A DNA stretch of 13,720 nt, taken from Halothiobacillus neapolitanus. Lineage in GTDB: Bacteria; Pseudomonadota; Gammaproteobacteria; Halothiobacillales; Halothiobacillaceae. Shown here piece by piece: positions 1-13,084 of this stretch. Numbering within the stretch: the stretch's first letter is position 1; each line of letters begins with the position of its first letter. Made by a program: the position numbers and the translations under genes. The DNA lies in contig DYMR01000030.1 of assembly GCA_020721485.1 (NCBI GenBank), positions 1 through 13,720 of the forward strand, in the 5' to 3' direction. The notes beneath the pieces are model-generated. The model saw only the letters and a program-made list of their open reading frames with translations, had not been told where the DNA came from and did not search any database.

Positions 1-2436
<2,436 letters not shown>

Positions 2437-2928
2437 ATGAACATCAAAGAACCGGCGACTTTCAGCGACGAGCAAATTTCTCGGCTCATGTTCGATAACA
2501 ACCGGATGTGGCGCACACAGCTGAACTTTGTGTTGTCCGAATATGACCTCACTGCCTCTGCGTGGGCGGTCATCCGGGTACTGCGCGATGAAGGCCAAGG
2601 CTGCACGCAGAAAGAATTGGCGAGCTCGCTCGCGATTGAAGGCCCGACCTTGGTCAAACTGCTCGATAACTTGGAGCGTTTGGGCTGGATCGAACGGCGT
2701 GTGGCGCCGACCGATCGTCGCGCGAAAACGATTTGGCTGATCGAATCCGCCTTGCCGCAAATCGCGGAAGCGGATCGGAAGCTGGGCATGACCCGTCACC
2801 AGATCATCTCCGCGCTGAGCGAAGATGAACAAGCCGAATTTGGCCGGTTGCTGAATAAAGTACGAACCAACTTGGAGCGCATGAATCATGAGGCCAGTCG
2901 CTACGGCGGGATCCCCCCCCGAGACTAA
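2437..2928 (+). CDS. MarR-family transcriptional regulator of the adjacent efflux operon
   Basis: The 163-residue product is a typical MarR/SlyA/EmrR-size protein. These act as homodimers that bind palindromic operators and release them when a small phenolic or lipophilic ligand binds. Helices at about 10-50 form the dimerisation region. The winged helix-turn-helix follows at about 55-100: TQKELASSLAIEGPTLVKLL (57-76) covers the helix-turn-helix with its recognition helix, and APTDRRAKTIWL (90-101) is the wing with the family's Asp-Arg-Arg. C-terminal helices complete the dimer interface. The ATG at 2437 has an AGG at 2423-2425 as a weak ribosome-binding site. The last 41 bp overlap emrA, which points to one transcript and a regulator dedicated to the pump, as with EmrR in E. 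coli. Calling it emrR itself would need phylogeny. Its last residues are encoded by a run of eight C. Confidence 0.92.
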   Translation: MNIKEPATFSDEQISRLMFDNNRMWRTQLNFVLSEYDLTASAWAVIRVLRDEGQGCTQKELASSLAIEGPTLVKLLDNLERLGWIERRVAPTDRRAKTIWLIESALPQIAEADRKLGMTRHQIISALSEDEQAEFGRLLNKVRTNLERMNHEASRYGGIPPRD

Positions 2929-4093
2929 CGCTGCCACCCCGCAGCCTGGCAATCCGGCTGCCTCGGGTTCGGCAGAGTCGAACCCGCCCCCTCCGCCCAA
3001 AAAAATCCCTGCACTCCCCAATCCGGCTCAACGCGCCTCGCGCCTGCGCTTGGTTTTGCTGTTGATTTTATTGCTGATTGGCGGAATCATCGGCTTCGGC
3101 TATTTGCGCTATACCGACCAATTCATCCGCACCGAAGACGCCTTCGTGAGCGGTCATCAGGTGCAGATTGGTGCAGAAATCGCCGGGCAAATCAAAACCG
3201 TGCCATGGCAAAACAATCAAACGGTGTCACAAGGCGCGGTGCTGTTCACGCTGGATGCCACACCCTACCAAGCCGCCGTCGCCGCCGCTGAAGCCAATTT
3301 GGCCGCCGCCCAACGCAGCCAAGCCACGGCAGCAGCGGCGGTGGTCACGGCACAAGCGGCGGTAGCGCAAGCGCAAGCCAGCGCGCACCAAGCGGAAGAT
3401 CACCTCGCCCGCATTCAACGCATCAAAGTGCAACAGTTTGTTTCTGCGCAAGATTTAACCGACGCCCGCGCCGCCGTTGCGGTCGCCCAAGCGGGTGTGG
3501 CTCAGGCGAACGCCGCGCTGGATCAGGCACGCGCCAATGCCGGCCAACCCGGTCAACAAAACGACCGCATCCGCGCCGCCCAAGCACAACTCACCAGCGC
3601 GGAATATCAACTCCGCCGCACCAGCATTACCGCGCCCATGACCGGCCGTCTGGCGAATTACACCATTCAGCCGGGGCAACCCGTCGCCCCCGCGCAACCC
3701 TTGTTTTCGATGGTGGCGACGGACGGGCTATGGATTGACGCAAACTTCAAGGAAACCGAAATCGGGCGCATCCACATTGGTATGCCGGTCGAGATTCATT
3801 CGGATGTGTTCCCGCAACAAAAAATCACCGGCACCGTGGTGTCGATTTCCGCCGGAGCGGGCACCGCGTTTTCGTTGCTGCCGCCGCAAAACGCCACGGG
3901 GAACTGGGTCAAGGTCACGCAGCGGGTGCCGGTACGCATCGCGCTGGATGCCAAGCCGGGCGAACCCCCGTTGCCGATTGGCACCAGTGCGACGGTGCAA
4001 ATCCTACGGGTCGAACACCCGATGGGCTGGCTGGCCGCCACGCTGAGCCTGTTCGGCATCCACAACCACTCTCATGCCGACAGCCGGTATTAA
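2888..4093 (+). CDS. emrA: EmrA/HlyD-type membrane fusion protein of a multidrug exporter
   Basis: This 401-residue protein is the periplasmic adaptor that joins an inner-membrane MFS pump to an outer-membrane TolC-like channel. A proline-rich cytoplasmic tail (1-52, including five consecutive Pro near 33-37) precedes one membrane anchor at about 54-73. The first half of the lipoyl-like domain follows (AFVSGHQVQIGAEIAGQIKT), then an Ala/Gln-rich coiled-coil hairpin at about 120-235. The second lipoyl half is TAPMTGRLANYTIQPGQPV, and the beta-barrel ends in the EmrA hallmark SAGAGTAFSLLPPQNATGNW. The ATG at 2888 is inside marR in the +1 frame, with GGAG at 2874-2877. No other ATG exists before the membrane anchor. 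Codons 9-11 sit on the eight-C run. The emrB gene follows after 24 bp. No TolC homologue is present in the window. Confidence 0.93.
   Translation: MRPVATAGSPPETNAATPQPGNPAASGSAESNPPPPPKKIPALPNPAQRASRLRLVLLLILLLIGGIIGFGYLRYTDQFIRTEDAFVSGHQVQIGAEIAGQIKTVPWQNNQTVSQGAVLFTLDATPYQAAVAAAEANLAAAQRSQATAAAAVVTAQAAVAQAQASAHQAEDHLARIQRIKVQQFVSAQDLTDARAAVAVAQAGVAQANAALDQARANAGQPGQQNDRIRAAQAQLTSAEYQLRRTSITAPMTGRLANYTIQPGQPVAPAQPLFSMVATDGLWIDANFKETEIGRIHIGMPVEIHSDVFPQQKITGTVVSISAGAGTAFSLLPPQNATGNWVKVTQRVPVRIALDAKPGEPPLPIGTSATVQILRVEHPMGWLAATLSLFGIHNHSHADSRY
2913..2920 (+). repeat. C8 homopolymer in the marR/emrA overlap
   Basis: Eight consecutive C lie within the 41-bp overlap. They encode Pro-Pro at the end of MarR and, in the other frame, Ser9-Pro10-Pro11 of EmrA. 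A gain or loss of one C would shift emrA early in its frame while changing only the MarR tail. A +1 slip by a ribosome reading marR would carry it directly into the emrA frame. Confidence 0.9.
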
Positions 4094-4117
4094 TCCCCGG
4101 CCGTCGCGAGCCAAGCG

Positions 4118-5647
4118 GTGCACAATTTAACTACCTTTGAACGGGTCATGATTACGGTGGCGGTGATGTCGGCCACCGTGATGCAGGTGCTCGACACCAC
4201 CATCGCCTCCGTCGCCCTGCCCTACATGGCGGGCGATCTCGGTGCCTCGCCGGATCAAATTTCCTGGGTGTTGACCAGTTATTTGGTGGCCTCGGCCATC
4301 ATCATGCCACTGACAGGCTACTTCACCGACAAAATCGGCCAACGCCAATATCTGCTGATTTCCATCGCCTGGTTCGTGATTGCCTCGGCGCTTTGCGGCT
4401 TGGCGGAAAACCTGCCGCAAATCATTTTTTTCCGGGTGTTGCAGGGCTTGGCCGGTGCCGCGCTGGTGCCGCTGTCGCAGGCAATCATGGTGCAATCGTT
4501 TCCGGCGGAACAACGCGGCCGCGCGATGGCGATTTGGGGCATCGGCGTGATGGTGGGGCCGATTCTTGGGCCCACCATCGGCGGCTGGATCACCGAAACC
4601 ATTAACTGGCGCTGGACCTTCTACATCAATCTGCCCGTCGGCATCTTCGCCTTGGCGATTGTCGGGCGCTTTGCGCCGCGCCTGCCAAAAAAACCGGATC
4701 GGCGCATGGACTGGCTGGGTTTTACCCTGCTCGGGCTCGCCATTGGCGGGCTGCAATTCGTGCTCGACCGAGGCAATCAGGATGATTGGTTTTCCGCGCC
4801 CAGCATCGTCTTCGCTACCGTGCTGGCCATTGTGTCTGCCGCGTTTTTCGTCTGGCTGAGCTTTGTGCCCGACCGCCGACCGGTGTTTTCACTCGAAATT
4901 TTCCGCGACCGCAACTTCACCCTCGCCAACTTCGTCATGCTGCTGATGGGTCTGGGCATGTTTGGTGCGATTTATGTGCAGCCGTTGATGCTCGAACGGG
5001 AAATGGGCTATCCGATTTTAACCACCGGCATGGCGCTCGCCCCGCGCGGTATTGCCAGCATGATCGCGATGATGGTGGTGGGGCGGATCATCGGTAAAGT
5101 CGATACCCGGCTGATTATCACCACGGGGATTTTCTTCAGCCTGATCGGCAGTTGGGGCATGACGCAATACAACCTGGAAATCAGCACTTGGCAGATCGTC
5201 TGGCCGCTGCTGTTTCAAGGGGCGGGCATTGGCATGATTTTCGTGCCGCTATCGACCATGGCGTTTGCCACGCTCTCGCCGCGATATGCCGCCGAAGCCG
5301 CCGGGTTGTATAGCCTCATTCGCACCGTCGGTTCGTCGATTGGCATTTCCATCGTCGCCACCTTGGTCAGCCGACACGCGCAGGCCGCATGGAACCAGCT
5401 CGGCGGCGGGGTTTCGCTCGATAATCCCTTGGCCTGGCAATACCTTGCGCCGCTGCGCCTCACGCCCGATTCACCGCAGGGCGCGGCGATTCTGGCCAGC
5501 ACACTCACCAGCCAAGCCAATATGCTGTCGTACCACGATGCGTTCGTGCTGATTTTGGTGAGTTTCGCGTTCATGCTGCCGCTGGTCTTATTATTCCGTT
5601 CAGCCAAACAATCCGGCGAAAAACCGCCCCCAGTAGCGATGGATTAA
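4118..5647 (+). CDS. emrB: EmrB-type MFS multidrug exporter (DHA2 family, 14 transmembrane helices)
   Basis: The 509-residue product is the proton-driven inner-membrane pump that works with EmrA. It is a DHA2-family major facilitator protein. Helix 1 carries TVMQVLDTTIASVALPYMAG, the family's LDTTI motif with its acidic residue. The helix 2-3 loop has GYFTDKIGQRQ (motif A). Helix 5 has GVMVGPILGPTIGGWI (motif C, the antiporter motif). NWRWTFYINLPVG follows, as in E. coli EmrB. Hydrophobic segments continue to about residue 490, consistent with 14 helices. The chosen start is GTG at 4118, because it keeps the FERVMIT segment seen in EmrB proteins. The ribosome-binding site there is poor, and ATG at 4148, ten codons in, is the alternative. 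The natural substrate cannot be read from sequence; E. coli EmrAB exports hydrophobic uncouplers and some antibiotics. Confidence 0.94.
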   Translation: MHNLTTFERVMITVAVMSATVMQVLDTTIASVALPYMAGDLGASPDQISWVLTSYLVASAIIMPLTGYFTDKIGQRQYLLISIAWFVIASALCGLAENLPQIIFFRVLQGLAGAALVPLSQAIMVQSFPAEQRGRAMAIWGIGVMVGPILGPTIGGWITETINWRWTFYINLPVGIFALAIVGRFAPRLPKKPDRRMDWLGFTLLGLAIGGLQFVLDRGNQDDWFSAPSIVFATVLAIVSAAFFVWLSFVPDRRPVFSLEIFRDRNFTLANFVMLLMGLGMFGAIYVQPLMLEREMGYPILTTGMALAPRGIASMIAMMVVGRIIGKVDTRLIITTGIFFSLIGSWGMTQYNLEISTWQIVWPLLFQGAGIGMIFVPLSTMAFATLSPRYAAEAAGLYSLIRTVGSSIGISIVATLVSRHAQAAWNQLGGGVSLDNPLAWQYLAPLRLTPDSPQGAAILASTLTSQANMLSYHDAFVLILVSFAFMLPLVLLFRSAKQSGEKPPPVAMD

Positions 5648-5685
5648 GTCCGGGCGGAGAATCCGGTATCCGCAGCAGTTTTCGC

Positions 5686-5691
5686 TATACT
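5686..5691 (+). promoter_or_regulatory. Possible -10 element upstream of the DUF2062 gene
   Basis: TATACT lies 35 bp before the DUF2062 start, in the 79-bp gap after emrB. It differs from TATAAT at one position, but no good -35 hexamer lies 16-18 bp upstream, so the call is tentative. If real, it would separate DUF2062 and perhaps metH from the efflux operon. Confidence 0.3.
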
Positions 5692-5726
5692 GCCGCACAT
5701 TCTTTTTCAGCCAGGCCAGCCTGCCA

Positions 5727-6263
5727 ATGCCGCGCAAGTTTTTCCGCAAATGGGCGCCCAGTAAGGAAGTTGTGCTGGCACCTTCGTTCATGCAGCCCTT
5801 CGCCAAGTGGTTGTCGCACCCCAATTTGTGGCATTTCAACCGTCGATCCGTCTCTGGCGGTGTGGCGATTGGTCTGTTCATCGCGTTCTGGCCGATGCCG
5901 TTCCAAATGGTGGTCTGCGCCATTGCCGCCGTGTTGTTTCGCGTGAATGTGGCGCTGTCCGTCGCGATGGCTCTGGTGTCCAACCCATTCACGATGGTGC
6001 CGATTTTCTGGGGCGCGTATTGGATCGGCACCTCGCTGACCGGCACGCAGATTTCGGTGCCCGCTGCCGGCATGTCGTTTGAATGGGTGATGAGCCAACT
6101 GCAAGTGCTCTGGCTGCCCATGCTGATGGGGTTATTAATTCTGGGTGCCGCCGTGGCGCTCGCCGCCTTCGTCCTGATTCAAATGCTCTGGCGCTGGCAA
6201 GTTTGGCTGCATCTGCGCCGCCGCCGCAAGGCACGCAGCCTGCGCGAATCCCGCCCCTCCTGA
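5727..6263 (+). CDS. DUF2062-domain inner-membrane protein of unknown function
   Basis: The 178-residue protein has a basic, Lys/Arg-containing N-terminus, three or so hydrophobic segments (about 43-70, 75-103 and 125-155) and a strongly basic tail with four consecutive Arg (164-167). DUF2062 hallmarks are visible: [20 protein letters not shown] at 41-60 and the SNPFTMVP stretch at 85-92. The domain is widespread in proteobacteria, is predicted to be membrane-embedded, and has no established reaction. The ATG at 5727 gives a protein of normal family size, but the ribosome-binding site is weak. metH starts only 35 bp after the stop, so read-through transcription into metH is possible. No functional link between the two is established. 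Confidence 0.88.
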   Translation: MPRKFFRKWAPSKEVVLAPSFMQPFAKWLSHPNLWHFNRRSVSGGVAIGLFIAFWPMPFQMVVCAIAAVLFRVNVALSVAMALVSNPFTMVPIFWGAYWIGTSLTGTQISVPAAGMSFEWVMSQLQVLWLPMLMGLLILGAAVALAAFVLIQMLWRWQVWLHLRRRRKARSLRESRPS

Positions 6264-6298
6264 TCGTTCCCCATTCATCTCAAACCCCACGCCGCACT

Positions 6299-10024
<3,726 letters not shown>

Positions 10025-10027
10025 TTC

Positions 10028-10046
10028 GGGGTCAAGGACTTACCCC
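10028..10046 (+). terminator. Weak hairpin just after metH
   Basis: GGGGT at 10028-10032 pairs with ACCCC at 10042-10046 across a 9-base loop, followed by ATTCTTCTC rather than a true U-run. It starts three bases after the metH stop. The 5-bp stem is short for an intrinsic terminator, so it may only slow transcription or protect the 3' end. Confidence 0.3.
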
Positions 10047-10107
10047 ATTCTTCTCAAGTTTGGAGTATCATTTCGCCTCGATCTGGCACACGCACCGCTG
10101 AGGAACC

Positions 10108-10875
10108 ATGGCGGCACATATTTTCGAACAACCGCTTAACGAACGGATTCGCGCCTGCCTGCGGCTGGAATACCTGTTCAGCCGCTTGGTGCAACATCGC
10201 CTCGATGAATCGCCCGAATCAGCGCTGTGCGCCATTCTGATTCTGATCGAAGCCACCGATGTGCTCGGGCGGATTGATGTCAAACGCGAGCTGATTAAAG
10301 AACTGGAACGCCAGCAAGCCAAACTGCTGCACATGGCGCACACCCCGCAGGTCAATGCCGAAAAACTGCATCGCCTGCTCGATCAACAGGCGCAGTTACT
10401 CGACCAGCTACACCGCTTTACCGGCTCACCCGGCGGGCACCTCAAACAGCACGAGCTGGTTAACGCCATTCGTCAACGCGCGTCCATCCCCGGCGCACTG
10501 TGTTCGTTCGATTTGCCGGCGCTGCATTACTGGCTCAGTTTGCCCGCCATTGAACGGCGCGATGATCTGGACGGCTGGCTGGCGCCGCTGGAACCGATCA
10601 CCCAAGCCAACGATCTGGTGGTGCAATTGATTCGCACCAGCGTGCAACCCACCGCCGTCGTCGCCGAAGAAGGCTTCTTTCAACTCAACCTCGATTCCGG
10701 TGCGCCGTATCAACTGATCCGCGTTATTGCCACGCCCAACGCACCGTATTATCCAGAAATCAGCGCCAGCAAACACCGAGTGACCGTGCGTTTCATGCAA
10801 ATGGATCGCCAAAGCGGCCACCCATACCAAGTCAATTTTGATGTGCCCTTTGAATTAGCGGCCTGCCAACTCTAA
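10108..10875 (+). CDS. zapD: Cell division protein ZapD (Z-ring associated)
   Basis: ZapD is a cytosolic dimer that binds the C-terminal tail of FtsZ and cross-links FtsZ filaments into bundles, stabilising the Z-ring. The 255-residue product is close to E. coli ZapD (247). Conserved stretches are IFEQPLNERIRACLRLEYL at the N-terminus, VKRELIKELERQQAKL at about 53-68, AIRQRASIPGALCSFDLPAL at about 116-135, and the C-terminal strands YYPEISASKHRVTVRFMQM and FELAACQL. The fold is expected to be an alpha-helical domain followed by a beta domain. The ATG at 10108 has GAGGA at 10100-10104, slightly closer than ideal. A TATCAT at 10066-10071 could be a -10 element, but no clear -35 accompanies it. 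minC begins 18 bp after the stop. In enterics zapD instead lies next to coaE, so this placement is distinctive. Confidence 0.95.
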   Translation: MAAHIFEQPLNERIRACLRLEYLFSRLVQHRLDESPESALCAILILIEATDVLGRIDVKRELIKELERQQAKLLHMAHTPQVNAEKLHRLLDQQAQLLDQLHRFTGSPGGHLKQHELVNAIRQRASIPGALCSFDLPALHYWLSLPAIERRDDLDGWLAPLEPITQANDLVVQLIRTSVQPTAVVAEEGFFQLNLDSGAPYQLIRVIATPNAPYYPEISASKHRVTVRFMQMDRQSGHPYQVNFDVPFELAACQL

Positions 10876-10893
10876 CCCCACACGAACCTTTGT

Positions 10894-11709
10894 ATGACCG
10901 CAGCGCCCGACTTCGCCATAGACCACGATGCCTTCGCCCTGACCCGCGTGCCGGCGCCCATTACCCGCTTGATTCTGCGGGAAACCCACCTGCTGAAACT
11001 CACCAAAGCCTTCAAAGAATCACTCGCGCACAGCCCCGATCAAGCCGCCGAACCCCTCGTGATCGATCTCAGCGCGATTGAAACCAGCGGCAAATGGGTG
11101 GATTTCCCCGCGCTCATCAGCCTGCTCAAAAACTACCAACTCCAGCCCATCGCGGTGTACGGCGGCAGTGCAAAACAGCGCGAACAGGCTGTGCTCGCGC
11201 AATTACCGGTCATCGAACCGCGCGAATCGCCGGTACTGCCTGTGACTCGCGCGGTCGCAGCGTCCACGCCAGAACCCATCGTAGAAACCAAGGCAGAACC
11301 GAAGGTCGAAGCCGCTCCGCCCCCTGCCCCCGTGAGCGATAAAACGCTCAAGGCGCCCATGGTCATCCGCCAGCCCGTGCGCTCCGGCGCAGAGCTTTAT
11401 GCCCGCGATGCCGACTTAATCATCATCAGCAGTGTCGGCAGCGGCGCGCGGGTGGTGGCAGACGGCTCGATTTATGTGCACGGCGCGCTCAAAGGAACCG
11501 CCGCAGCGGGCGTGACCGGCATGCCAGAAGCACGCATTTTTTGCGAATCCTTTGAACCGCAAATCATCGCCATCAACGGCATTTATTTGGATGGCGAACA
11601 ACTCTCCAAACACCCCGCTTGGGGCAAGCGCGCCCTGATCGAACTGGATGCGGCGAATCAAATTTCGGTGCGCACCTTCCCGATCATCGGCAAAGGTCAG
11701 GCCGACTGA
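10894..11709 (+). CDS. minC: Septum-site determining protein MinC
   Basis: MinC inhibits FtsZ assembly and, when recruited to the membrane by MinD, keeps division away from the poles. The 271-residue protein is longer than E. coli MinC (231). The N-terminal FtsZ-inhibiting domain covers about 8-106, including LVIDLSAIE and the VDFPALISLLK segment. A Pro/Ala/Glu-rich linker of roughly 50 residues (107-158) follows. The C-terminal beta-helix domain (about 160-265) has PVRSGAELYARDADLIIISS, VADGSIYVHGALKGTAAAG and ARIFCES. The MinD-binding RSGQ motif of E. coli reads RSGA here (163-166). Start ATG 10894 has no clear ribosome-binding site, so translation may depend on zapD, which ends 18 bp upstream. 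minD and minE, which normally follow minC, are absent: the next gene is mntH. Confidence 0.93.
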   Translation: MTAAPDFAIDHDAFALTRVPAPITRLILRETHLLKLTKAFKESLAHSPDQAAEPLVIDLSAIETSGKWVDFPALISLLKNYQLQPIAVYGGSAKQREQAVLAQLPVIEPRESPVLPVTRAVAASTPEPIVETKAEPKVEAAPPPAPVSDKTLKAPMVIRQPVRSGAELYARDADLIIISSVGSGARVVADGSIYVHGALKGTAAAGVTGMPEARIFCESFEPQIIAINGIYLDGEQLSKHPAWGKRALIELDAANQISVRTFPIIGKGQAD

Positions 11710-11761
11710 TTCCTCGCCGACAGAACACCTCGAACAGCAACGCTCCGCCCGCACTTTTTTC

Positions 11762-11790
11762 TTGGCAATTTTTTTAGTCATGGCTAAAAT
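11762..11790 (+). promoter_or_regulatory. Sigma-70-type promoter of mntH
   Basis: TTGGCA at 11762-11767 and TAAAAT at 11785-11790 are separated by exactly 17 bp; each differs from consensus at one base. The predicted start is near 11797, giving a leader of about 25 nt. The first TTAG-N6-CTAA dyad covers the spacer and overlaps the -10; the second covers the start site. A repressor bound at either would block RNA polymerase. Confidence 0.7.
11772..11789. promoter_or_regulatory. Upstream operator dyad in the mntH promoter
   Basis: TTTTAGTCATGGCTAAAA is an 18-bp inverted repeat in which eight of nine base pairs are symmetric. It contains the core TTAG-N6-CTAA (11774-11787). TTAG/CTAA half-sites are typical of the DtxR/IdeR superfamily, to which manganese-responsive MntR belongs, so an MntR-like manganese repressor is the likely ligand. 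It does not resemble a Fur box. Confidence 0.6.
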
Positions 11791-11795
11791 AAAAG

Positions 11796-11809
11796 TTAGT
11801 TTTAGCTAA
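11796..11809. promoter_or_regulatory. Downstream operator dyad in the mntH promoter
   Basis: TTAGTTTTAGCTAA repeats the TTAG-N6-CTAA core of the upstream site exactly 22 bp further on, or about two helical turns, so both would face the same side of the DNA. It spans the predicted transcription start. Its central six bases are less symmetric than those of the first site, which suggests weaker or cooperative binding. Confidence 0.5.
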
Positions 11810-11821
11810 GATTGAATTGCC

Positions 11822-13051
11822 ATGCACACCGCCGCCGTTTCCCCCCTGCAATCCAAGCGCGCCCGCCTGCTGTTTTTGGGGCCTGCATTCGTGGCCGCCA
11901 TTGGCTACATCGACCCCGGCAACTACGCCACAAACATTCAAGCCGGGGCGGAATACGGCTATCTGCTGCTGTGGGTGGTGGTGTGGGCCAACTTAATGGC
12001 GGCGATGATTCAGTTTTTGTCGGCCAAACTCGGCCTGGTCACCGGCGAATCCCTCGCCTCGATGCTCGGCAAGCGGCTACCGCGCTGGGCGGTGTATCCC
12101 TATTGGATTCAGGCAGAAATCCTCGCCATGGCGACCGATATTGCCGAGTTCATCGGTGCGGCACTGGGTTTTCATCTGTTGTTTGGCTTTTCTATGATGG
12201 AAGGCGCGGTGATTACCGCCCTCATCAGCTGGGCAGTGCTCAGTCTGGAAACCAAGAATTTCAAGTCGTTACAAATCGTGATTGGCGCGATGCTGATGGC
12301 CGTCGCGCTGATTTATGTGGTGGAATTGTTCTACAGCCACCCGCACCCCGCTTCGGTGCTGCAAGGCGCGTTGATTCCCGGTTTCAGCGGCCACGACAGC
12401 ATTTTCCTCGCGGCAGGAATTTTGGGCGCCACCGTTATGCCGCATGTAATTTATCTGCATTCAGCCATCAGCAAGGCGGAACTCGCGCAATACGGTAAAC
12501 AGCACCGCAAATCGATTTTTCGCAGCACGCGCTGGGATATTGCGCTGGCGATGACCATTGCCGGCTTTGTGAATTTATCGATGTTGGCCATGGCCGCCGC
12601 CGTTTTTCACGGCACCGGACATTCCGACATGGGCAGCATTGAACAGGCCTACAAAACCCTCGAACCCTTGCTCGGCACCTTGGCGGCACAGATTTTTGGC
12701 GCCAGCTTGCTGATCGCCGGGCTCGCCTCCACCATCGTCGGCACCCTTGCGGGTCAAGAAATCATGAGCGGGTTTGTGCGCTTCCGCATCCCGATTTGGT
12801 TGCGCCGCAGCATCACCATGATGCCTTCGTTCATCATCATTTGGATGGGGCTGAATGTGACCGAGGTTCTGGTGTTCAGCCAAGTCGTCCTGTCCTTCGG
12901 CATTGCCCTCGCCCTCGTGCCCCTCATGCTGTTCACCAGCAACCGCCATTTAATGGGGCGCTATGTGAACCCGTCTTGGGTCAAGCTGGCGGGCTGGTCG
13001 ATTGTGGGCGTGGTGGTGGTGCTGAATGGCTATCTGCTGTTCACCACCTAG
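11822..13051 (+). CDS. mntH: Manganese/proton symporter, NRAMP family
   Basis: MntH imports Mn(II), and less well Fe(II), across the inner membrane using the proton gradient; it supports oxidative stress defence and Mn-dependent enzymes. The 409-residue product has the NRAMP length and about 11 hydrophobic segments. Helix 1 carries IGYIDPGNYATNIQAGAEYG, with the metal ligands Asp31 and Asn34. Helix 6 carries GATVMPHVIYLHS, with Ala203 and Met206 as the other metal-site residues and His208 in the conserved MPH. The QAEILAMATDIAEFIGAALG segment of helix 3 is nearly identical to E. coli MntH. The ATG at 11822 lies 12 bases after the second operator dyad and has only a weak ribosome-binding site. 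The gene has its own promoter and appears monocistronic, converging on the next gene. The Met in the metal site favours Mn/Fe over Mg or Al. Confidence 0.96.
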   Translation: MHTAAVSPLQSKRARLLFLGPAFVAAIGYIDPGNYATNIQAGAEYGYLLLWVVVWANLMAAMIQFLSAKLGLVTGESLASMLGKRLPRWAVYPYWIQAEILAMATDIAEFIGAALGFHLLFGFSMMEGAVITALISWAVLSLETKNFKSLQIVIGAMLMAVALIYVVELFYSHPHPASVLQGALIPGFSGHDSIFLAAGILGATVMPHVIYLHSAISKAELAQYGKQHRKSIFRSTRWDIALAMTIAGFVNLSMLAMAAAVFHGTGHSDMGSIEQAYKTLEPLLGTLAAQIFGASLLIAGLASTIVGTLAGQEIMSGFVRFRIPIWLRRSITMMPSFIIIWMGLNVTEVLVFSQVVLSFGIALALVPLMLFTSNRHLMGRYVNPSWVKLAGWSIVGVVVVLNGYLLFTT

Positions 13052-13084
13052 AAGTCCATATAACCGCCTGTTAAATAACGAAAA

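Noticed and set aside
6083..6298. 72-codon N-terminal extension of metH
   Set aside because: It overlaps the well-supported DUF2062 gene, does not resemble MetH, and the ATG at 6299 gives the expected N-terminus.
11710..11761. Intrinsic terminator after minC at the T-run 11755-11760
   Set aside because: No GC-rich stem pairs immediately before the T-run.
11812..12498. 228-codon plus-strand frame overlapping mntH
   Set aside because: It is an out-of-frame shadow of mntH, rich in Arg and Gly, while the mntH frame is clearly conserved.
13052..13084. Bidirectional terminator between mntH and the convergent gene
   Set aside because: Only a 4-bp stem (TAAC/GTTA) can be drawn, with no U-run; not enough to call a terminator.
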